From: DATLFA01 sp039934635 | GTDB taxonomy: Bacteria; Actinomycetota; Acidimicrobiia; Acidimicrobiales; WLNW01 | DNA: 11,148 nt | Direction: 5' to 3' | NCBI GenBank assembly: GCA_039934635.1 | Contig: JBDTLT010000191.1 | Coordinates: 1-11,148 of the forward strand | Part shown: piece by piece, positions 1 through 4,649 of the stretch | Numbering within the stretch: the first letter of the stretch is position 1 | Layout: every line of letters starts with the position of its first letter | Notes under the pieces: model-generated | What the model was told of the DNA's origin: nothing | Databases searched by the model: none | Seen by the model: the letters and a program-made list of their open reading frames with translations, nothing else | Translations under genes and position numbers: made by a program

Positions 1-96
1 CAAGCGCAGGGCGTCGAACGCTTTTACATCTGGTTCCTCGACTTCGCGAAGCCCGGTACGCTCGCCGCCTTCGGCCGCGACGTCATCGGCGCCTGA
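1..96 (+). CDS. C-terminal end of a probable luciferase-like (LLM) flavin oxidoreductase (partial)
   Basis: The frame is open from the first base and ends with TGA at 94-96, giving 31 residues that finish FAKPGTLAAFGRDVIGA. The pattern, a hydrophobic beta strand (GVERFYIWFLDF) followed by a short loop and a helix with L-x-x-F-G-R-x-V-I at the extreme C-terminus, resembles the last strand and helix of the TIM barrel in F420- or FMN-dependent luciferase-like monooxygenases and reductases of actinobacteria. That assignment rests on recognising this tail only, because the catalytic part lies outside the window. The gene converges with the minus-strand operon ending at 488, from which it is separated by 391 bp. 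Flavin enzymes of this class often sit beside amidohydrolase and crotonase genes in catabolic clusters, which fits the neighbours but does not prove function. Confidence 0.5.
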   Translation, partial: QAQGVERFYIWFLDFAKPGTLAAFGRDVIGA

Positions 97-101
97 TCGC
101 C

Positions 102-126
102 GGTTGGAGGACCGACGTCGCCAACC
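102..126 (+). terminator. Weak candidate terminator hairpin after the flavin enzyme gene
   Basis: GGTTGG (102-107) and CCAACC (121-126) form a perfect 6-bp stem with a 13-nt loop, starting 6 bases after the TGA. There is no T-tract, and the stem is short for its loop. Position after a stop is the main support. Confidence 0.28.
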
Positions 127-166
127 TCGTCCATTCTCAATCTGCCCCCTGTGGCCCTCGGTCCTC

Positions 167-217
167 GGTTCTCGCTGTCAAACGTCGCAATATGTCCCAC
201 GTTCGACAGCGAGAACC
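167..217. repeat. 51-bp palindrome: 19-bp inverted repeat around a 13-nt spacer
   Basis: The left arm (167-185) begins GGTTCTCGCTGTC and the right arm (199-217) ends GACAGCGAGAACC. They are reverse complements at 18 of 19 positions, with a single A/C mismatch when folded on the plus strand and a tolerated T/G wobble on the minus strand. The spacer is 186-198. It is too far from either stop codon to look like an ordinary terminator, and no promoter is obvious nearby. A dispersed palindromic repeat or a structured RNA are the main possibilities. Confidence 0.75.
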
Positions 218-235
218 AGGCAGACGTTCGACAGC
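199..235 (+). repeat. 25-bp-spaced direct repeat of the palindrome arm core
   Basis: ACGTTCGACAGC occurs at 199-210, where it is the core of the palindrome's right arm, and again at 224-235. The two copies are exactly 25 bp apart. After the 12-bp identity they diverge to GAGAACC and ACAACC, so the second looks like a degraded partial copy of the arm. Confidence 0.6.
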
Positions 236-311
236 ACAACCGCATCTGCAACCTCGTGCTGCTCTGCCTTCTCTGCGGCACACCGCGCGTACCAACGCAC
301 GTCACACCAAC

Positions 312-345
312 CTGACGCTCCGTCAGAAATGTCCCCGCAGGGACG
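312..345. repeat. Two adjacent small hairpins, REP-like
   Basis: CTGACG (312-317) pairs with CGTCAG (321-326) over a 3-nt loop. Immediately after it GTCCC (331-335) pairs with GGGAC (340-344) over a 4-nt loop. Paired short GC hairpins in an intergenic region are typical in form of REP/BIME-like elements, but family membership cannot be shown from one locus. Confidence 0.5.
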
Positions 346-476
346 CTTGTTAGCGCGGCTCCCGCCGCAACGTTTCGTCGACACTGGTCAACTTCGTCGA
401 CACTGGGCGCGTCCGCTCGATGAGGACCCACATCCTTGCTGCTCCCGATTCAGAAAACGTCCCTGCGGGGACATTT
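327..476. repeat. Perfect 19-bp inverted repeats bounding 112 bp
   Basis: The 19 bases at 327-345 (AAATGTCCCCGCAGGGACG) are the exact reverse complement of 458-476. Each arm is also an imperfect hairpin on its own (GTCCC/GGGAC). The 150-bp unit has no coding content and could be a MITE-like element or two inversely oriented copies of one dispersed hairpin. The bases just outside (TCAG on the left, TCGA on the right) do not form a clear target-site duplication. Confidence 0.55.
368..407 (+). repeat. Imperfect tandem duplication, units of 21 and 19 bp
   Basis: Both units begin CAAC and contain TTCGTCGACACTGG, at 374-387 and 393-406. The second unit lacks two bases after CAAC. It lies inside the 112-bp interior of the 327-476 inverted repeat. 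No function is apparent. Confidence 0.6.
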
Positions 477-478
477 TC
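453..478 (-). terminator. Probable transcription terminator of the minus-strand operon
   Basis: GAAAA (453-457) and TTTTC (474-478) enclose a GTCCC/GGGAC stem (459-463 and 468-472, with one C-A mismatch just outside) and a 4-nt loop. The hairpin starts 9 bases after the TGA at 488-490. Read on the minus strand it has an A-rich left arm and a T-rich right arm, the form of an intrinsic, possibly bidirectional, terminator. It is also one copy of the repeated hairpin seen at 327-345, so a repeat may have been recruited as a terminator. Confidence 0.55.
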
Positions 479-487
479 GAGCGTAAG

Positions 488-1282
488 TCAGCGGCCGAGG
501 AAGACGGGTGGCCGTTTCTCGGCGAAGGCCTGCAGTGCTTCGGGAAGATCGACCGTCGCCAGGTTGACGGATTGCGCAACGGTTTCGGCTTCGAGCGCTT
601 GCGAGAGCGCGGCGTTGAACGAGTTGTCGAGCATTCGTTTGGTCATCGACAACGCAAGTGGCGGCCCCTTGGCGATCTGCGTCGCAATCGCGGCGACGGC
701 GTCGTCCAGTTCGGCGACGGCCACCACCTCGTTGACGAACCCCAATTCCATGGCCCGCGCCGCGGGAATGATCTCTGCGGTGAATGCGATGCGCTTGGCT
801 TGATGTAGCCCCATGCGCCGCGTGAGCACCCACGACGTGCCGAAGTCGAGGCTGAGCCCGAGCCGCGCGAACGCGAGGGAGAACCGCGCCCGATCGGAGC
901 ACCACAACAAGTCGGCCGCCAGCGCCAGACCGAAGCCTGCACCGATGGCAACGCCGTCGACCTTGGCGACGACCGGTATCGGACAATCGTGCACCGCGGT
1001 CACGACAGTGGCGAGATCGCGCATGCCGGCAAACCCGCCGCGCTCGAAACCCCCACCACTCGAACCGCCGAGGGACCCGCCTAGGTCGGCACCCGCGCAG
1101 AAGTCGTCGTTGGCGCCGGTGAGGATCGCCACTCGCGCACTCGAGACCGCGATGTCACGGAACGCGTCACGAATGCCGATCCACATGTCCATCGTGCACG
1201 CGTTCTTCTTTTCGGGACGATCGAGTGTCACCGTGGCAACGTGATCGACGATCTCGAGGCGGACGTTTTCGGTGCTGCCCAA
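488..1282 (-). CDS. Enoyl-CoA hydratase/isomerase-family (crotonase-fold) protein
   Basis: The product is 264 residues, the usual length for the family. The crotonase fold is seen in the N-terminal strand RLEIVDHVATVTLDRP, the CoA/oxyanion-hole loop FCAGADL (61-67), and the second oxyanion-hole segment DGVAIGAGFGLALAADL (109-125). By eye against rat mitochondrial hydratase, Glu144 corresponds to Gly118 and Glu164 to Phe138, so both classical hydratase acids are missing. Asp146 (in LSLDFGTSW) falls where PaaG-type isomerases carry their catalytic Asp. An isomerase or other non-hydratase activity is therefore more likely than hydration. A glycine-rich loop (68-78) follows the oxyanion-hole motif. 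TTG at 1282 is chosen as start because GGAGG lies 5 nt upstream. The longer reading to 1615 only overlaps the regulator gene. The gene is 19 bp after the GntR stop and is last in the operon. Confidence 0.9.
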   Translation of the reverse strand: MGSTENVRLEIVDHVATVTLDRPEKKNACTMDMWIGIRDAFRDIAVSSARVAILTGANDDFCAGADLGGSLGGSSGGGFERGGFAGMRDLATVVTAVHDCPIPVVAKVDGVAIGAGFGLALAADLLWCSDRARFSLAFARLGLSLDFGTSWVLTRRMGLHQAKRIAFTAEIIPAARAMELGFVNEVVAVAELDDAVAAIATQIAKGPPLALSMTKRMLDNSFNAALSQALEAETVAQSVNLATVDLPEALQAFAEKRPPVFLGR

Positions 1283-1287
1283 CGGGG

Positions 1288-1292
1288 CCTCC
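1288..1292 (-). promoter_or_regulatory. Shine-Dalgarno site that fixes a TTG start
   Basis: On the minus strand GGAGG sits 5 nt before the TTG at 1282. No in-frame ATG or GTG lies between the upstream stop and conserved residues of the crotonase domain, so this site decides the start. Confidence 0.65.
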
Positions 1293-1301
1293 GGGTTCAG
1301 A

Positions 1302-2162
1302 TCAGTCGGGTGGGCGGGCGAAGAAGTCGAGCACCATCGGTGGCTCGCGGTTCTTGAACAATGCGTCGCCGGCGGCCGCGAGATGGCGACCCCAGTACTC
1401 TTCGGCCTCTTCGCTGCGGCCTTGGCCGATGAGCGACACCAACTCTTCGTGTGCGCGAACGCCACGGCGACGCGCGTGCAGCGTTGGCGTCGAGCTCTCC
1501 TCGATGGCGCCGGCAATCGTGCGCTCGATGACCTCGCGCAGCATTTGTGCGAACAACAACAGCGCCCGGTTGCCGGTGAGCTCGATGAGCGTCTCGTGGA
1601 AGGCTGTGCTCGCACGCGCGTAGGCCGGCGGATCGTCGAGCGACCGCCGTTCGTCGTCGATCCGTCGCGTCAGCGTCTCGGCAGCGCGCCGCGGATCGGT
1701 CGTTGCCAGCAGGCGAACTGCCGGCGGCTCGATCATCGCCATCGCTTCGTAGACCTCTGTCGCCGGTGTGCCACTCAGGGCCAGCAGCAGCCCGTAATAC
1801 CGCGACGCGAGCTCGACGCGAGGACGGTTGACGACGACGCCTCCGTTCGCACCGCGCACGATCGTGATGAGTGACTCGGTCTCGAGGATGCGAAACGCTT
1901 CGCGCAACGTGGGCCGCGACAACCCGTAGCGGGTCAGCAGCTCGTTCTCGGGGCCGAGATGCTCCCCGAATTTGAGTTCCCCGGTGATGATCTGCCGGCG
2001 CAACCGGGCGGCCACGATCTCGGCCGCCTTGGGAACGCGCACGACATCGTTACCGAGCCGGGTCGCAACGCCGTCATCGTCATCGACCTTGGGCGTGCCC
2101 TTAGCCATCGCCGCACCGCTGCCATCGGATATCCACGGCGTGGAGCGTAGATCCTTACGCAT
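1302..2162 (-). CDS. GntR-family transcriptional regulator, FadR/FCD subfamily
   Basis: The 286-residue product has a winged helix-turn-helix at about 44-112 (VPKAAEIVAARLRRQIITGE, then PENELLTRYGLSRPTLREAF and the wing around VRGANGGVVV). An all-helical FCD ligand-binding domain follows at about 130-270. Candidate FCD metal-ligand histidines are His189 (FHETL), His238 (AHEEL) and His260 (GRHL). Regulators of this subfamily bind small organic acids or CoA esters and usually repress neighbouring catabolic genes. The acidic, low-complexity first 40 residues are not conserved in the fold, and Met19 (start at 2108) is a possible alternative start. The ATG at 2162 is preferred because it overlaps the upstream TAA as TAATG, implying translational coupling to the amidohydrolase. 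Its place inside the operon suggests it controls this pathway, possibly autoregulating. Confidence 0.92.
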   Translation of the reverse strand: MRKDLRSTPWISDGSGAAMAKGTPKVDDDDGVATRLGNDVVRVPKAAEIVAARLRRQIITGELKFGEHLGPENELLTRYGLSRPTLREAFRILETESLITIVRGANGGVVVNRPRVELASRYYGLLLALSGTPATEVYEAMAMIEPPAVRLLATTDPRRAAETLTRRIDDERRSLDDPPAYARASTAFHETLIELTGNRALLLFAQMLREVIERTIAGAIEESSTPTLHARRRGVRAHEELVSLIGQGRSEEAEEYWGRHLAAAGDALFKNREPPMVLDFFARPPD

Positions 2163-3328
2163 TACAGGCTCAGCAACTCCCGCGCGTTTTCACGCATCAC
2201 TCGCGTCACCGCATGTTCATCGAAGCCCTCGAGCTCGAGCGCGAAGGACTGCGGGTCGGCCAGGCCCTCGCCATGGGGCCAGTCCGAGCCGAAGAGCACG
2301 TGTTCGACGCCGATCAGATCGGCCAGCGCCGCGAGGTCTTCTTCGCAGTACGGCGTGACCCATATATGGGCGCGTACGGTCTCGAGGGGATCCTCGACAA
2401 AGGCCGACGGTGTCTGATTCGCCAGCTTGCCGAGGCGCTTGACGAGCAGATGCACCCAGTCGGACCCGTTCTCGATGCTCGCAACCTTGAGGGTCGGGTG
2501 CCGGTGAAAGACGCCGTGCATGATCAGCGAACCCATCGTGTCGTGGATCGCACGATCCGACACCAGCAGCTTGCTCAACGCATCGTTGAAGAACGGCTCG
2601 TAGACCTCGGGGCCACCCCACGCCGCGGCGTAGCGGTTGTACCCACTGTCGCCGAGGTGGAACGCGGCGGGCACGCCCGCCTCGGCCAAAACGGCCCACA
2701 CGCGATCGTGCTGCGGATCGCCGAGCGAGCGCGACTGCCCGTTGGGACCGGGCACCGGAGCGGGGCGGATGTGCACCAAACGTGCGCCTCGTTCGATCAA
2801 CGATGTCGCCTCTGCTTCGGCCGCAACAGGATCGGCGAGCGATAGCATCGGCGCAGCGAAGATGCGCTGCTCGTAGGCAAACCCCCAGTCGTCCTCGAGC
2901 CAGCGGTTGAACGCGGACAACGATGCCATCGTCGCGTCGATGTCGAGTCGTAGCGACTCTTCGATGCCGCAGCCCATCGTGGGGAACAACACGATGGCGT
3001 CGAGACCTTGGCGATCCATGACCTCGAGCCGAGCGTCGCGATCGCGGTATTCGGCGTGGATGGGCTCGACCTTGCTCAGCGAACGCGGCTCGACGCCGGG
3101 CGGCACCTGTCCCCGAAAGAGGAGATCCACGCAACCGGGAACGATGACGGGGTCGAACGACGGGTTGGGAATGAAGCGGTTGACCTTGCCGCCCGCCACG
3201 ATGACCGGGCGGCCCCCGTCCACGAGCACCCGCACGCCGCGCCGGCGAAACTCGGGATCGAGGTAGCGAGTGAAAGCGTCGAGCGCCTCGTAGTAATGGT
3301 TATCCGCGTCGATCGGTCGCAACATCAC
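2162..3328 (-). CDS. Amidohydro_2 family metal-dependent hydrolase/decarboxylase (copy 1)
   Basis: The 388-residue product is a full-length TIM-barrel enzyme of the ACMSD / gamma-resorcylate decarboxylase group. Visible landmarks are the N-terminal D-x-D-x-H motif (Asp7, Asp9, His11), His224 in AAFHLGDSGY as the probable metal His, and Asp349 in FGSDWPHGEG as the C-terminal metal-binding Asp. A D/E-x-H first motif is usual in the non-oxidative decarboxylase branch, whereas true ACMSD has H-x-H. The segment following HPTLK, where decarboxylases carry a catalytic His, reads ASIENGSDW here, so that His is missing and Glu286 or Asn287 sits in its place. The start is GTG 3328 or the adjacent ATG 3325. 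Upstream GAAGGA and GGGGG stretches do not settle which. It overlaps GntR by 1 bp and follows copy 2 by 51 bp. Substrate unknown; a cyclic or aromatic carboxylate or a lactone is possible. Confidence 0.9.
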   Translation of the reverse strand: MMLRPIDADNHYYEALDAFTRYLDPEFRRRGVRVLVDGGRPVIVAGGKVNRFIPNPSFDPVIVPGCVDLLFRGQVPPGVEPRSLSKVEPIHAEYRDRDARLEVMDRQGLDAIVLFPTMGCGIEESLRLDIDATMASLSAFNRWLEDDWGFAYEQRIFAAPMLSLADPVAAEAEATSLIERGARLVHIRPAPVPGPNGQSRSLGDPQHDRVWAVLAEAGVPAAFHLGDSGYNRYAAAWGGPEVYEPFFNDALSKLLVSDRAIHDTMGSLIMHGVFHRHPTLKVASIENGSDWVHLLVKRLGKLANQTPSAFVEDPLETVRAHIWVTPYCEEDLAALADLIGVEHVLFGSDWPHGEGLADPQSFALELEGFDEHAVTRVMRENARELLSL

Positions 3329-3361
3329 CGGGCCCCCGTTCCTTCGCCATGGTACCGCAAT

Positions 3362-3374
3362 CCTCTAGATATTT
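3362..3374 (-). promoter_or_regulatory. AT-rich motif in the gap before amidohydrolase copy 1
   Basis: The minus strand reads AAATATCTAGAGG within the 51-bp gap. A closely similar motif occurs in opposite orientation before copy 2 (4636-4649). AT-rich islands stand out in this GC-rich window and could be operator or promoter parts, but two occurrences are thin evidence. Confidence 0.2.
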
Positions 3375-3379
3375 CTGAC

Positions 3380-4585
3380 CTAGGACAGGTAGTCCAGGCC
3401 GAGCAGGTGGATCGCGTTGGTTCGCACCAACTTGGCGATCGTGTCGTCCGGGAGATCGCTCATGATGTCCAACGCGACTGCTTTGGAATCGGGCCACGTC
3501 GAGTCCGAATGCGGGTAGTCGACCTCGAACATCACGTTGTCGACGCCGCACGCGTCGAGCGACGCCAGCCCGTGACGGTCGCGAAAGAAGCAGCCGAAAA
3601 CTTGTCGGTAGTAGAAGGTCGACGGCGGTTCGGTCGCTTCGCGCGGACCGCCGATCCACGCTCGGTGTTGCGACCACACATCGTCGGCCCGTTCGAGCAG
3701 ATACGGGATCCAACCGATCTGGCCCTCCGCGTACATCAATCGCAGCCCGGGGAATTGCGCCAGCTTGCCGGAGAAGAGAAAGTCCGCGAGCGAGTTCATG
3801 CAATTGCCGAAACCGATCGTCACGTTGACACCGAGCGGTGCATCGGTCGATGTCGACGGCATCTTGGTGCCCGACCCGATGTGAAGGCACAGCACCGTGC
3901 CGGTCTCCGCGCACGCCGCGAAGAACGGATCCCAGTAGCCGCTGTGGATGCTCGGCAGGGCCAAGTAGGGCGGGATTTCGCTGAACGCGACGGCCCGCAC
4001 ACCACGCGCGGCATTGCGCCTGATTTCGTCGGCAGCAAGCGTGGCATCCCACAGCGGTACGATGCACAGCGGGATCAAGCGACCCGCGCTGGGGCCGCAC
4101 CACTCTTCGACCATCCAGTCGTTGTAGGCCTTGACGCACAGGAGCGCGAGGTCGCGGTCTTTTGCTTCGAGAAACGTCTGGCCACAAAAGCGGGGGAAGT
4201 TCGGAAAGCACAGCGATGCTTCGGTCCAGTTGCGATCCATGTCGAGGAGCCGCTCGGCCACGTCGTAGCAGCCAGGCCGCATGTCGTCGTACGTCGTCCC
4301 GGTCATCGTCATTTCGTCACGCGGCCGGCTGGCTGCGGCGACCGCGCGCTTGAGCGACTGCGTCAGGTCTTCGTAGACCCAATAGTCGACCAACGGCCCC
4401 TCGGTGCCGGGCCGCTCGACGTAGCGCGCCCCCTCGAGTCGCAGCTCGCCCGCAGGCATGCGAACGACGCGCGGACCGCGGTCGCGCATCGCGGCCGGCA
4501 GCCGATCTGTCCACACGTTCGGTGGCTCGATCACGTGGTCGTCGACGCTCACGATCAGTGGCATATCTCGACGCGGTGTTGTCAT
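3380..4585 (-). CDS. Amidohydro_2 family metal-dependent hydrolase/decarboxylase (copy 2)
   Basis: The 401-residue product has the same fold as copy 1 but is clearly diverged. Landmarks are the N-terminal VSVDDHVIEP motif (Asp15-Asp16-His17), His235 in VLCLHIGSGT as probable metal ligand, and Asp356 in FEVDYPHSDSTWPDS as C-terminal metal Asp. The stretch FPGLRLMYAEGQIGWIPYLL places Glu287 where gamma-resorcylate decarboxylase-like enzymes have a catalytic His. A long insertion after the first strand (about 40-115) distinguishes it from copy 1. Start ATG at 4585 has GGGGGA 9 nt upstream. The gene is 57 bp after the Rieske gene and 51 bp before copy 1. Two non-identical paralogues in a row suggest successive steps on related intermediates or a heteromeric enzyme. 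The sequence does not decide which. Confidence 0.9.
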   Translation of the reverse strand: MTTPRRDMPLIVSVDDHVIEPPNVWTDRLPAAMRDRGPRVVRMPAGELRLEGARYVERPGTEGPLVDYWVYEDLTQSLKRAVAAASRPRDEMTMTGTTYDDMRPGCYDVAERLLDMDRNWTEASLCFPNFPRFCGQTFLEAKDRDLALLCVKAYNDWMVEEWCGPSAGRLIPLCIVPLWDATLAADEIRRNAARGVRAVAFSEIPPYLALPSIHSGYWDPFFAACAETGTVLCLHIGSGTKMPSTSTDAPLGVNVTIGFGNCMNSLADFLFSGKLAQFPGLRLMYAEGQIGWIPYLLERADDVWSQHRAWIGGPREATEPPSTFYYRQVFGCFFRDRHGLASLDACGVDNVMFEVDYPHSDSTWPDSKAVALDIMSDLPDDTIAKLVRTNAIHLLGLDYLS

Positions 4586-4626
4586 GCAGTGCCATCCCCC
4601 GCGGACCTCCCGGCGCCGTCGACCGG

Positions 4627-4649
4627 GATATAGCTAAATATATTAGAGG
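4627..4649 (-). promoter_or_regulatory. AT-rich island between the Rieske and amidohydrolase genes
   Basis: A run containing GATATAGCTAAATATATTAG overlaps the Rieske stop codon and extends into the 57-bp gap. ATATA and TATAT flank a 6-bp core, giving a small inverted repeat. It is the most AT-rich stretch of the operon and may be an internal promoter or an operator for the GntR regulator. No clear -35/-10 pair can be assigned. Confidence 0.25.

Larger units (their letters stand above)
97..487. other. 391-bp non-coding, palindrome-rich intergenic block
   Basis: This gap separates two convergent genes and holds no convincing gene. Frames crossing it have Cys/Arg/Ser-rich composition, no ribosome binding site, and run into the flanking genes on the opposite strand. 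It contains at least four independent repeat structures: a 51-bp palindrome (167-217) with an extra half copy, a hairpin pair at 312-345, a near-tandem repeat (368-407), and a hairpin (453-478) that is the exact reverse complement of part of 327-345. Such density suggests dispersed intergenic repeats or a non-autonomous mobile element accumulating in a permissive spot between convergent genes. No transposase is present. Confidence 0.6.

Noticed and set aside
24..431. Minus-strand 135-codon frame across the intergenic palindromes
   Set aside because: It overlaps the flavin-enzyme tail on the other strand, has no ribosome binding site, and much of it is translated palindrome.
97..487. CRISPR array
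   Set aside because: Repeats differ from each other, spacing is irregular, and there are no cas genes.
104..808. Plus-strand 234-codon frame starting in the intergenic block
   Set aside because: Its second half is antisense to the crotonase gene, and its composition is Arg/Cys/Ser-rich without domains.
1283..1615. N-terminal extension of the crotonase gene to 1615
   Set aside because: It would overlap the GntR coding region in another frame, is Arg/Ser/Cys-rich, and the GGAGG-TTG at 1282 explains the start.
3008..4633. Long plus-strand open frame of 541 codons opposite the two amidohydrolase genes
   Set aside because: It is antisense to two recognisable enzymes, rich in Arg/His/Val-type shadow composition, and matches no family. 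Long antisense frames are expected at this GC content.
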